The position numbers and the translations under genes were made by a program. From assembly GCA_964551965.1 (NCBI GenBank), contig CAZKFB010000005.1:1-49456 (forward strand): a stretch of 49,456 nt of DNA. Reading direction: 5' to 3'. Position 1 is the stretch's first letter. Each line of letters opens with the position of its first letter. Positions 26,966-34,836 of the stretch are shown here, piece after piece. The notes beneath the pieces are model-generated. The model was given only the letters and a program-made list of their open reading frames with translations, made no database searches and was not told where the DNA came from. The DNA comes from CAG-582 sp964551965 (lineage in GTDB: Bacteria; Bacillota_I; Bacilli_A; RF39; UBA660).

Positions 26966-27785
26966 CTTCTTCACCTTCACTTTCATCAGCATCATAGAAT
27001 ACATCAGCTTTTGGTTTTAACTCATCTAGTAACATTGTTCTAAATTCTTCAATTGTTAAATTATAATGTAAGTAATTATCACACGCTATAGATATTCTTC
27101 CTGTTTCTTCTGACACAACTAATGCAATAGCATCAGTTTCTTCGGCTACACCTAAAGCTGCTCTATGTCTTGTTCCTAACTTCTTATTTACGTTTGGATT
27201 CATACTTGTTTTAAATACAGCACCAGCACAAGTAATCTTATCTCCTTGAATAATTACACCACCATCATGAAGTGGATTTGGAGGCAAGAATATTGCTTCT
27301 AGTAATTGACTTGATATATCAGCATATAACTTAGTAGTTGGAGTAATATATTCTTGTAAACTCATATTTCTTTCAATTACAATTAAAGCTCCAATTCTTT
27401 GGCGTTTTAAATGTTCAATAGCAGTTACAATTTCGAATACTACTCTTTCTCTTTCATCAACAGTTAATACTTTATGACGACCAAGTAATTGAGTTCTACC
27501 AATTTGTTCAAGAACATTACGAATTTCTGGTTGGAATATTATAATCAAAGCTATTGGTCCCCAAGAAACTACATATTCTAATAATACTCCTACTGTATAT
27601 AATTTTAATACATTACTTAGTAATTTAATAATTAATAGCCAAATAACACCTTTAAAAATAAGGACCATTTTAACATTATTTTTAAGATTCTTAAATAGGA
27701 AATATATAATTGCCCATACTAAACAAATATCTAGTAGGTCAGTTGCTATACTCCAAATTAATGATAAATTTAAATTTAAATTCAT
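26958..27785 (-). CDS. cdaA: Diadenylate cyclase CdaA
   Basis: A 275-residue enzyme that condenses two ATP into cyclic di-AMP. There are three N-terminal membrane helices (to about residue 90), then the DAC domain with its two signature motifs: DGGVIIQG (usually DGA in this position) and GTRHRAALG followed by VVSEETGRIS. The acidic C-terminus (SEGEEDE) is atypically charged. In this phylum c-di-AMP controls potassium and osmotic balance and cell-wall homeostasis. GGGAG precedes the ATG. The DGA-to-DGG change is conservative and probably tolerated. Confidence 0.95.
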   Translation of the reverse strand: MNLNLNLSLIWSIATDLLDICLVWAIIYFLFKNLKNNVKMVLIFKGVIWLLIIKLLSNVLKLYTVGVLLEYVVSWGPIALIIIFQPEIRNVLEQIGRTQLLGRHKVLTVDERERVVFEIVTAIEHLKRQRIGALIVIERNMSLQEYITPTTKLYADISSQLLEAIFLPPNPLHDGGVIIQGDKITCAGAVFKTSMNPNVNKKLGTRHRAALGVAEETDAIALVVSEETGRISIACDNYLHYNLTIEEFRTMLLDELKPKADVFYDADESEGEEDE

Positions 27786-27824
27786 TTAATCACTCCCATA
27801 CTATTTTATTACATCATTCCTGCC

Positions 27825-27847
27825 AAAAAAAATGCATTAGATGCATT
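27825..27847 (-). terminator. Terminator of the 82-residue membrane protein gene
   Basis: AATGCAT/ATGCATT stem with a 3-base loop and minus-strand T run; it overlaps the stop codon. Confidence 0.88.
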
Positions 27848-28094
27848 AATTTTGACCTGTTAATGGATCATTCGATGTTTCAGGTACTTGATTATCTTGA
27901 ACAGTTATCGGAGTTGCTACCTCTTGAATATTAGGATTTGCATCTAAAGTCTCAATTGCCTTATCTTCTCTCAATATTTCTTCACGGTAATCATTATACT
28001 TTTTCTTATCCATCATATACCCGAATAAACCTAGTAATAATACTATTCCAATGACTATAAATATAATATAATTTGATAATATAAAATCTAACAT
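27846..28094 (-). CDS. Small single-pass membrane protein
   Basis: An 82-residue protein with one membrane helix (about residues 8-28), a basic patch after it (MDKKKYNDYREE) and a Pro/Thr/Asn-rich tail of 45 residues. I do not recognise it. The positive-inside rule suggests an outside N-terminus and a cytoplasmic tail. It lies upstream of cdaA on the same strand but is separated from it by its own terminator. GGGGATG precedes the ATG. Confidence 0.7.
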   Translation of the reverse strand: MLDFILSNYIIFIVIGIVLLLGLFGYMMDKKKYNDYREEILREDKAIETLDANPNIQEVATPITVQDNQVPETSNDPLTGQN

Positions 28095-28146
28095 AAGCCA
28101 TCCCCAATTCTATATACATTTTAGCATTAATTGGATTATATTTCAA

Positions 28147-29220
28147 TTAATTTATTATTAGTTCTTGTGATTTTGGTTGAATTTGAATAAACGTATTTCC
28201 ATCATTTACTTTTATCTCTTCACCATTACTATATCTATATATTGTTTGTGAACTTCTTGTAGTCTTTTCCCATGTGATAGGTACAGCATAGCCATTACTA
28301 ATGAAATAGCCAGTTCCTTTTCCTAAATTATCTAAGTCTTGACGATTTTTCTTATCAGCAGATATCTTAGTATTTCCAACTTGATATGTAATAATATTCT
28401 TAGCAGTATATTGTTTTCCTGTTATGTAGTCTTTATGAGCACTACCATTTACACTTCTTAAATATGTCTTACTAGTTGCATCATATTTGTATTCAGTTCT
28501 TGAAGAAGCTGAATATTTAATAGAAATATTATTTGCTAACATTGCACCTTCCATTGTCGATAAATCTAAATCTTCAGCACTGTAGTTTAATAATAAATCA
28601 CGATTAGTTGTTGTTCTATATTTCTTTTGAGATATTAATTTATTAATTCTTCCTGTATCAGTAAATGATGTATGTTCCTTACTAATTTTCAAATTTGTAT
28701 CTCGATAAAAAGCTTTATCATATAAACCATTTATATTATCTACTCCGAGAGTATTCATATCCGATTTTGCTTGAGGACTCCATCCTATATGAACATATAC
28801 AGCATCATTTTCTAAAGCATAATCTAGGAAATAATGACGAGAACTTCTAACACTACCAATTCTATCTAGGTTAGCATCCTTATATACAGCCATCATTCTT
28901 GTAATACCACCCTCAACGATCATTTCATATACAATCATTGCATCTTGTAATCCTGAATGATATGGTCTAGCAGTAGAAATATTGTTAATCATTACTGCAT
29001 AAGGTCTTGTTTTTGAATCAACATCAACAATTTTTAGTGTTTTTGGTTGATCTACATTAAGTTCGACATCAGGTTCCTTTTTATTCTCACTATCATCTTT
29101 ATCTAAAGATCTATTATTACCAAAAAAGATAAGAGATCCAATAGATGCAGCTACTATTAATATAATACCTAAGAATACTAATAGTTTTTTCTTGTTTGTC
29201 TTTTTCTTTCTCTTCTTCAT
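28147..29220 (-). CDS. DUF3048 (YerB-like) membrane-anchored protein
   Basis: A 357-residue protein with a very basic N-terminus (KKRKKKTNKKK), one membrane anchor (about residues 14-32) and an extracytoplasmic DUF3048 region. Family signatures are RPYAVMINNISTARP, SGLQDAMIVYEMIVEGGITR, RIGSVRSSRHYFLDYA and HIGWSPQA. Homologues such as Bacillus YerB are lipoproteins of unknown function; here the anchor is a helix rather than a lipobox. GAGGTG precedes the ATG. It is divergent from the lipoprotein-like gene at 29312. Confidence 0.88.
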   Translation of the reverse strand: MKKRKKKTNKKKLLVFLGIILIVAASIGSLIFFGNNRSLDKDDSENKKEPDVELNVDQPKTLKIVDVDSKTRPYAVMINNISTARPYHSGLQDAMIVYEMIVEGGITRMMAVYKDANLDRIGSVRSSRHYFLDYALENDAVYVHIGWSPQAKSDMNTLGVDNINGLYDKAFYRDTNLKISKEHTSFTDTGRINKLISQKKYRTTTNRDLLLNYSAEDLDLSTMEGAMLANNISIKYSASSRTEYKYDATSKTYLRSVNGSAHKDYITGKQYTAKNIITYQVGNTKISADKKNRQDLDNLGKGTGYFISNGYAVPITWEKTTRSSQTIYRYSNGEEIKVNDGNTFIQIQPKSQELIIN

Positions 29221-29258
29221 ATTATCACCTCTTTAATAATACCACATCTAAATAATTA

Positions 29259-29287
29259 TTGAAAGAGGCCTTTTTCTTTGCTATAAT
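29259..29287 (+). promoter_or_regulatory. Promoter of the lipoprotein-like gene
   Basis: TTGAAA (29259-29264), a 17-base spacer and TATAAT (29282-29287), with GGAGTG at 29301-29306 before the ATG. Confidence 0.75.
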
Positions 29288-29311
29288 TTATATGATGAAT
29301 GGAGTGATTTC

Positions 29312-30415
29312 ATGAATGAGAAAATGATGAAAATACTTGGAGGCGTAATTGCCGGATTTGTAATACTAATAATATTCCTATTTTTAATATCAAGTTGTTC
29401 TGGTGGTAAATACACTTACGAAAAATTAGAAGATAAGATGTTAAAAGTAGCAAAGAATTATTATGAACATAACGAAAAAGAATTACCTTCTCAAGATAAA
29501 GACCAAAAAGTATTTACTTTAAAGAAAATGATAAGTGATGGTTATATTGATGAACTAGAAGAATTATTTGATGATGAAGATATCAAATGTGACGGAAGCG
29601 TAACGGTATCAAATAATAATGGTTATTATAGTTATAGTCCATATTTAACTTGCGGTAAAGATTATAGAACTCAATATCTATATGAAAAAGTAATTGAAGA
29701 TGCTTTAGTTGAAAATGGTGTTGGACTTTATGAAACTGGTGATGAATATATCATGAAAGGTGAAGTTACAAATAACTATGTTAAATATAAAGACAAACTA
29801 TTCCGTATAATACGTATTAATGATGATAATTCAATTCGTCTAATGGAAGCTGAAGGAATTCCTTCAATTGTATGGGATGATAGATATAATGAAGCAGCTA
29901 AATTTACTAATGGTATCAATGAATATATTTTAAATAATCAAGTTAGTTCAAGATTAAAAGAAGCATTAGATAATTACTATACTGATTCTAAATATGCTAA
30001 TGTTTGGACAGACGAATTAAAGGGATACATTCAAACACAAACATTATGTATTGGAAAACGTTCTAAAACTGATACAACTAAAGATGGTTCTACTGAATGT
30101 TCAGTAAAACTTGAAAATCAATTATTAGGTACTCTAGCAGTATATGAATACTTACAGGCCTCACTTGATAGTTCGTGTACTGATACACTAGATAAAAATT
30201 GTAGAAATTATAATTGGTTAGGAACAATAAGTAAAACTATTTGGACAGTTACTGGAGAAGCTGAGACGAGTGATCATGCATATTCAATTTATCGTAAGCC
30301 AAATTCAATTGGATGTAAAACTAAATACTATGTTAATGCTGTATTTAACTTAACTGATAAAGCAGTTTATGTAAGTGGTACTGGTACTGAAGAAGACCCA
30401 TACATATTTAAATAA
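29312..30415 (+). CDS. Surface protein with lipobox-like signal and DUF6273-like C-terminus
   Basis: A 367-residue protein. A hydrophobic leader (residues 8-28) ends in ISSC at residues 26-29, which fits a lipobox, so it may be a lipoprotein; otherwise the leader is a membrane anchor. Residues 35-120 contain the TLKKMISDGYIDE segment and paired Cys, as seen in pilin-like surface proteins of related bacteria. The rest (NYVKYKDKLFRIIRINDDNSIRL, YNWLGTISKTIWTV and AVYVSGTGTEEDPYIF) resembles DUF6273-like domains. Six Cys in the outer part may form disulfides, which fits with the CPHC protein at 18967. The family call is tentative. Confidence 0.68.
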   Translation: MNEKMMKILGGVIAGFVILIIFLFLISSCSGGKYTYEKLEDKMLKVAKNYYEHNEKELPSQDKDQKVFTLKKMISDGYIDELEELFDDEDIKCDGSVTVSNNNGYYSYSPYLTCGKDYRTQYLYEKVIEDALVENGVGLYETGDEYIMKGEVTNNYVKYKDKLFRIIRINDDNSIRLMEAEGIPSIVWDDRYNEAAKFTNGINEYILNNQVSSRLKEALDNYYTDSKYANVWTDELKGYIQTQTLCIGKRSKTDTTKDGSTECSVKLENQLLGTLAVYEYLQASLDSSCTDTLDKNCRNYNWLGTISKTIWTVTGEAETSDHAYSIYRKPNSIGCKTKYYVNAVFNLTDKAVYVSGTGTEEDPYIFK

Positions 30416-30440
30416 AAACTTCACTAAGTGAAGTTTTTTT
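30411..30440. terminator. Bidirectional terminator
   Basis: AAAACTTCAC/GTGAAGTTTT stem flanked by A on one side and T on the other, between the converging lipoprotein-like and HD genes. Confidence 0.88.
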
Positions 30441-31113
30441 ATTTGTTATCTAAATAACGATTTAAGAATTTAGTCCATTCAGGAGCATCTTCTTCATCAA
30501 AATATTGATATAGAAAATCAATAATTATTTGGTGTCTTTTATTAGCTTCTTCTATACCAGCATTAGTAAGCATTAAATCTTTATATTTTAGTAATACTTC
30601 AATAATAAAATTAATGGTACTAACAGTCTTCTTTATATGATATTCATAACTATCATTTTCTATTGGAAATGTCTCTCTTACAAAGAATGGGCGATCAATC
30701 TTTAATCCAAATTGGTGAACTCTTATAATTCCAATTGCACCCATAGCATCGCACATATCAGCATCAGAAACGATTTTACCTTCAATAGTATCTGGAACTA
30801 TGCCTTTTAGACGTTTGCTATAGCCAATACATTTTAAAGATTCACACACTTTCTTTTGCGTTTCTGAATCGACATTTACATTATCCATAATTCTTTTTGC
30901 ATTCGTTAAATTCTTTTGACTTTCTTCACCAAATAATTTATAGTCATCTATATCATGTAACAAGGCAATCAATGCAACTATTTCTTTATTAGCTTTCTCT
31001 TTTTCAGCAAATTTTAAAGACAAGCTTAATACCCTATTAATATGATCCATACCATGACCAGAAACATCTTTATCTAATAACTCACTTACTTGTCTTTTTA
31101 CTTCTTCTATCAT
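30439..31113 (-). CDS. HD-domain metal-dependent phosphohydrolase
   Basis: A 224-residue protein with the HD-fold metal ligands in order: H20 and H24 region (SGHGMDHINRV), H53-D54 (LLHDIDD) and Asp in VSDADMCDAMG near residue 118. This is the stand-alone soluble group related to YedJ/YpgQ, some of which act on nucleotides. The substrate is not predictable. GGAGGT precedes the ATG. No obvious functional link to neighbours. Confidence 0.88.
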   Translation of the reverse strand: MIEEVKRQVSELLDKDVSGHGMDHINRVLSLSLKFAEKEKANKEIVALIALLHDIDDYKLFGEESQKNLTNAKRIMDNVNVDSETQKKVCESLKCIGYSKRLKGIVPDTIEGKIVSDADMCDAMGAIGIIRVHQFGLKIDRPFFVRETFPIENDSYEYHIKKTVSTINFIIEVLLKYKDLMLTNAGIEEANKRHQIIIDFLYQYFDEEDAPEWTKFLNRYLDNK

Positions 31114-31171
31114 TGTAGACTACCTCCTATAATTAATATAATTATATCATTTCAATAAAATATAAAACAAT

Positions 31172-31199
31172 AAAAAAGAATAAGCTAAATGCTTATTCT
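31172..31199 (-). terminator. Terminator of the InlB-repeat gene
   Basis: AGAATAAGC/GCTTATTCT stem with a 5-base loop and minus-strand T run; it contains the stop codon. Confidence 0.9.
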
Positions 31200-31900
31200 A
31201 AAACCCATCTTGCAGTAAATACATAATCTTGATTGATTCTTGTACTGAAATTAAATTGTCTACCATGATAGTACCAACCAATGAACTTATATCCACTTCT
31301 TACTGGAATAGGTTCATTTTTTAATACTCCATTAGCATTAATACTTATATCACTTATTGGTTCTCCACCATTTGTATTAAATGATAATTTATATTTCTTT
31401 ACTGTAGTTCTTTTAGTAGTTTTAATAACTTTCTTTGTTGCTCTAGTTGTTGTAGGTCTTGTTGTTGTAGTTGTAGTATGAGGTTTAATTGTTATATCAC
31501 TCTTTAACTTCTTATATGAGTTAATACTGTTTTCATAATTATCACATACTAGATAAGTTTTAATTTCATATTCAGTATCTAATCTTACAACTTTGATATA
31601 TGAACTATTAAGATCGCAAGTATCATCATCTTTAATCTTTTTACTACTTACTAATTCTTTTAAATAAATTACTTTAGTTTTTCCTGAAGTATCAGGAATA
31701 TTATCAACAGTAAATAATTCATTGGCATAATCATCCATTGACTTCAATAATTCGTTATACTGCTTTTCTTGTGATGTAACTCTTTGCTTATTAATTATAA
31801 TACTAACAAGTTTGATCGAAAGTAGAATAACTAAAACAAGAACTATAACCTTCAAGAAAGTTGTGACCCAATTTACTCTTTTTTTGTTTTCTTCATACAT
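31193..31900 (-). CDS. Anchored surface protein with Thr-rich linker and InlB B-repeat
   Basis: A 235-residue protein. It has an N-terminal membrane helix (about residues 14-34), a small outer domain with two Cys, and a Thr/Arg/Lys linker (TTTTTTRPTTTRATKK). It ends in one InlB-type B-repeat (LSFNTNGG, PVRSGYKFIGWYYHG, NFSTRINQDYVFTARW). Such repeats are common in surface proteins of Firmicutes and are thought to mediate protein contacts. ATG 31900 has AGGGGG six bases upstream; an upstream in-frame ATG at 31948 has no such site. It is just downstream of the fibre module but separately terminated. Confidence 0.85.
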   Translation of the reverse strand: MYEENKKRVNWVTTFLKVIVLVLVILLSIKLVSIIINKQRVTSQEKQYNELLKSMDDYANELFTVDNIPDTSGKTKVIYLKELVSSKKIKDDDTCDLNSSYIKVVRLDTEYEIKTYLVCDNYENSINSYKKLKSDITIKPHTTTTTTRPTTTRATKKVIKTTKRTTVKKYKLSFNTNGGEPISDISINANGVLKNEPIPVRSGYKFIGWYYHGRQFNFSTRINQDYVFTARWVLE

Positions 31901-31970
31901 AAAAAATCCCCCTGAATCACAAGTTTCAACCCTATCTACATTATACAAGTTTTATTTACTGTTTGCAAAT

Positions 31971-31995
31971 AAAAAAATAAGCAATCAGCTTATTT
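31971..31995 (-). terminator. Terminator of the fibre module
   Basis: AAATAAGC/GCTTATTT stem with a 5-base loop and minus-strand T run; it holds the stop codon of the last gene of the module. Confidence 0.88.
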
Positions 31996-32484
31996 AATAA
32001 TAAAATTAATTTTTAAGGATGAACTCTTATCTAAATTAGTTGAATCTTTCTTTAACCACATACGGAAATTATCTTCTGATTCTGAATAAGATTTTAATTC
32101 TTTTGTTGCTAAAATAAAGTAATAATAGTTTTCATCATATTGCATATTAATATCACTTAAATACATTATATCGGTATTTAGACTAATAACAATATTGTTA
32201 TAGTCGATATTGCTCTCTTTATTAATTGTTAATATTAAATCAAATTGTTTATCGAAGCCATTTCTATTCTTGTAATGTAATTTAGTTGGTGTTACTTTTG
32301 CAAATGATTCAAAGTTATCAATAATCTTTAAGGGAGCAAAATTCCCTTTTGTAAGTTCAATTGGTAATTCTGTATAATGATCAGCAAGTAATACTTTATT
32401 TCCCCTTATTATGTTATATAATGGCATTGAAACAGTTAATATAGATATTATTATAACGATACCAATAAATATCTTTTTGACCAT
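31990..32484 (-). CDS. Membrane-anchored TasA-like companion protein, short
   Basis: A 164-residue protein with an N-terminal membrane helix (residues 4-22) and an outer beta-rich domain. Near the C-terminus FRMWLKKDS followed by SSLKINFII matches the closing strands of TasA/camelysin-like fibre proteins and also resembles the end of the next gene's product. The usual SipW signal (GATFAYFS type) is absent, so it is probably not cleaved and stays in the membrane. GAGG lies before ATG 32484. It may anchor, cap or nucleate the fibre made by the subunit at 34038. The relationship is inferred from motif, size and position. Confidence 0.62.
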   Translation of the reverse strand: MVKKIFIGIVIIISILTVSMPLYNIIRGNKVLLADHYTELPIELTKGNFAPLKIIDNFESFAKVTPTKLHYKNRNGFDKQFDLILTINKESNIDYNNIVISLNTDIMYLSDINMQYDENYYYFILATKELKSYSESEDNFRMWLKKDSTNLDKSSSLKINFIIK

Positions 32485-32538
32485 AAAAAAATCCTCTTTT
32501 CGAGGATTTATTCTATCATTAGACTTAAGGGTTGTCAA

Positions 32539-33288
32539 TTACTCAACTACATATCCATCAACAAATATTTTGAATCTATATTTCTTATTAGTATAGTCAT
32601 TCTTACTATTAGAATCTAACCACATACGCAATCTAACTTCGATATTTTCATTAGCCTTTATCGTACCGGAAAATATTCTAATTTTATTTCCTTCTTCAAT
32701 ACAATTACCAAGATATTTTATTCCATTATCAATATAATCTGATTCAATATGATATAAAAATGTATCTCTAGGTATTATTAGATTTTCATCAATTGAAGAA
32801 TTGTCTTCAACTAAATAGATGTCATAGTGCATATCTTTTTCATTTACCGAGTGATTAAGTAAATTTAATGTTAAAGGTTTTAACTTAGTATAATTAGATA
32901 TATCACTTAATACTAAAGCATTAAAGTCATCTAAATTATCAAACTTAACTATTAGAGAATTAGCCTTATTGACCTTAATTACATTATTCTTTAAATTATT
33001 TGAAATATCTATAAATTTATATGTAGAATAGCCCGATAGTCCTAATGCAATTACAAGAATTATAATCATTAGAAAAATCGTTATATTTGATTTTTTACCT
33101 TCTATTATTAAATTACATAAATCATTTATATGACTTATATATAATTCATTTCTAACTGAATCTTTATTATTGATCTTTTTATATTCCTTATACGTTTTAA
33201 CTAATTCGCGATAGTAAATTGAATCATCATTCTTATATTTATTAATGATGCTTTCTGCTCTTAATAAAGTATTACTCTTTTTCGGCAT
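32539..33288 (-). CDS. Membrane-anchored TasA-like companion protein, with cytoplasmic domain
   Basis: A 249-residue protein. The first 68 residues are cytoplasmic and helical, rich in Lys, Glu and Tyr (YYRELVKTYKEYKK). One membrane helix follows at about residues 69-92, then a 155-residue outer beta-domain ending in LRMWLDSNSKNDYTNKKY, again a TasA/camelysin-type closing motif. It overlaps the end of the SipW-like gene by 17 bases, so it belongs to that operon. A cytoplasmic arm on a fibre-family protein is unusual and suggests a link from fibre to the cell interior. I know no named family for it. Confidence 0.6.
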   Translation of the reverse strand: MPKKSNTLLRAESIINKYKNDDSIYYRELVKTYKEYKKINNKDSVRNELYISHINDLCNLIIEGKKSNITIFLMIIILVIALGLSGYSTYKFIDISNNLKNNVIKVNKANSLIVKFDNLDDFNALVLSDISNYTKLKPLTLNLLNHSVNEKDMHYDIYLVEDNSSIDENLIIPRDTFLYHIESDYIDNGIKYLGNCIEEGNKIRIFSGTIKANENIEVRLRMWLDSNSKNDYTNKKYRFKIFVDGYVVE

Positions 33289-33955
33289 TTTCTTTTAATT
33301 CCTTTTCTATTTTCTCAATTTTCTTTTTATTTTTTTCCATTTCACGAACTTTATCAACTTCTTTTAATCTCGGAATACTCTCAATTTGATTCTTAATACG
33401 ATATACTTTTATCAATCTAAATATATCCATTATAACAATACCTACAGCCGGAATAAATATGATTAATAGCCAACCAAATTTACTTGAAACGAATGCTTGA
33501 GCTTTACCTACCTTAGGAACAATATATTGTACTTTTCCAGTAATGTTATCAAATGTAATATAACCTACATCTTGTCTACTATTATTATCTCCCTTAGTAT
33601 AATATCTAGTTTCTCCACTCGCATTATCAATATCTATTATTCTATGAGTTATAGTATATCCTTCAGTATCAATGAAATTAGAACGGAAAGTAATAATATC
33701 TCCTACTTTAAGAGAATCCGGATTAGTAACTTTAGTATCAATTATAATATCGTATACTTCAATAGTAGGAACCATACTTTCAGATACAATTGTATAAATA
33801 CTTATTGGGGGATTTTCTCCCTTATTCTTAGCTATTTGATTAGTAACTATATAGAATATTAAGAATATTGCAATCAAAAATAAAACTACTAAGCAAATAT
33901 ATGATAGTAATTTAATTATTATATCTAGTATTTTCTTTATACCCTTCTTACCCAT
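33272..33955 (-). CDS. sipW: Signal peptidase I, SipW-like (S26B type)
   Basis: A 227-residue membrane peptidase. After an N-terminal helix (residues 13-37) comes SESMVPT with the catalytic Ser60, and TITHRI with His104 where ordinary bacterial enzymes have Lys. This Ser-His pair marks the ER/SipW type. The conserved YTKGDNNSRQD box and a second helix (about 165-187) complete the fold. The C-terminal 35 residues are a Lys/Glu coiled stretch in the cytoplasm. In Bacillus, SipW processes TasA and TapA; here the obvious substrate is the protein at 34038. AAGGAGAG precedes the ATG and it has its own promoter. Confidence 0.92.
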   Translation of the reverse strand: MGKKGIKKILDIIIKLLSYICLVVLFLIAIFLIFYIVTNQIAKNKGENPPISIYTIVSESMVPTIEVYDIIIDTKVTNPDSLKVGDIITFRSNFIDTEGYTITHRIIDIDNASGETRYYTKGDNNSRQDVGYITFDNITGKVQYIVPKVGKAQAFVSSKFGWLLIIFIPAVGIVIMDIFRLIKVYRIKNQIESIPRLKEVDKVREMEKNKKKIEKIEKELKENAEKE

Positions 33956-33975
33956 CTCGATACTCTCCTTATTTT

Positions 33976-34004
33976 ATTATAATTAATTAACAAATATAAT
34001 TCAA
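33976..34004 (-). promoter_or_regulatory. Promoter of the sipW-like operon
   Basis: On the minus strand TTGAAT (33999-34004), a 17-base spacer and TATAAT (33976-33981), just downstream of the fibre-subunit terminator. Confidence 0.75.
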
Positions 34005-34016
34005 TAAAGATGTAAA

Positions 34017-34041
34017 TTAAAAAAAGGCTTTTACGCCTTAT
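34017..34041 (-). terminator. Terminator of the fibre-subunit gene
   Basis: AAGGC/GCCTT stem with a 6-base loop and long minus-strand T run, overlapping the stop codon. The short stem may allow some read-through into sipW. Confidence 0.8.
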
Positions 34042-34598
34042 TTTATAGATTGAGCAACATTGACTCCTGCATCAAATGTCTTTCCCGCATTACTTTCTGC
34101 ATTATAAGCATATGCAATAGTTAAAGTATATTCATGGATAGAACCTGTTGTAGTTGGTCCAGCAAATAATCCATTTCCTAAAGATATAGTTGATGTACCT
34201 GTTGGTATTGCAACGGGAACTGATGTAGTTTGAATTGTTGATCCATTATTAGATGTATTAGTACTTGTAATAGTATAGACTAAAGCACCGTCTGTGTATG
34301 TATTATTTCTAACATTTAATACTGCTTCATAATTTAAATTAGTAGAACCAGTTACTACTCCCGTAACTGAAATATTTGTTGTATAAATAACATCGCCTAT
34401 ATTGGCTCCATTGCTTAATACACTTGAAGGACCATTAAATTGTGTTGCTAAAGTTCCACTAGTCACTTCAATTGTCTTGGGTGAAACACTTCCCATAGTT
34501 GCGCTAAAGTAAGCAAAAGTTGCTCCTACTACTGCAACCAATAATGTTGCTACAGCTATAACTGTTAATAGAATCATATTTCCTTTACCACTATTCAT
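34038..34598 (-). CDS. TasA/camelysin-like fibre subunit with SipW signal
   Basis: A 186-residue secreted protein. Its leader (residues 7-33) ends in VVGATFAYFSA, the hallmark of SipW-dependent substrates such as TasA and CalY. The mature part is beta-rich, dominated by Thr, Ser, Asn and Gly, with few charged residues and no Cys, as expected for a fibre-forming surface protein. Key strands include VTSGTLATQFNG and HEYTLTIAYAYN. It is much shorter than TasA (about 260 residues). GGAGAC precedes the ATG. A good promoter and a private terminator suggest a much larger amount of this mRNA than of the accessory genes. Confidence 0.85.
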   Translation of the reverse strand: MNSGKGNMILLTVIAVATLLVAVVGATFAYFSATMGSVSPKTIEVTSGTLATQFNGPSSVLSNGANIGDVIYTTNISVTGVVTGSTNLNYEAVLNVRNNTYTDGALVYTITSTNTSNNGSTIQTTSVPVAIPTGTSTISLGNGLFAGPTTTGSIHEYTLTIAYAYNAESNAGKTFDAGVNVAQSIK

Positions 34599-34634
34599 AC
34601 TTCATGTCTCCTTTATTTCTTACCCTACAACTAA

Positions 34635-34663
34635 ATTTTATCAAATATAGAATATTTATGCAA
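34635..34663 (-). promoter_or_regulatory. Promoter of the fibre-subunit gene
   Basis: On the minus strand TTGCAT (34658-34663), a 17-base spacer and TAAAAT (34635-34640), about 37 bases before the ATG. Confidence 0.7.
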
Positions 34664-34673
34664 TAAAATGCAA

Positions 34674-34699
34674 TAAAAAAGATGCAAAAAATGCATCTT
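34674..34699 (-). terminator. Terminator downstream of the two-component operon
   Basis: AAGATGCA/TGCATCTT stem with a 5-base A loop and minus-strand T run. It lies about 140 bases after the kinase stop; I see no gene in the interval 34700-34836, only AT-rich sequence. Confidence 0.85.
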
Positions 34700-34836
34700 A
34701 GCAAAAAAGGAAACCGAAAGTTTAGTGTGAGTTTGAGTTTATATGTTTTATTTATTGTATAGTTCTTATTTTATTATTTCCTTTTTCGTTATTAATATAA
34801 CAAGTTAATATGAATAAAATGTGAAAATAAATAATT

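Noticed and set aside
33497..33862. 121-codon plus-strand frame opposite sipW
   Set aside because: It lies wholly inside the SipW-like coding region, is Ser/Ile/Tyr-rich and has no start signal.
34700..34836. Possible small gene between the kinase and fibre subunit
   Set aside because: No frame with start and ribosome site; only AT-rich sequence before a terminator.
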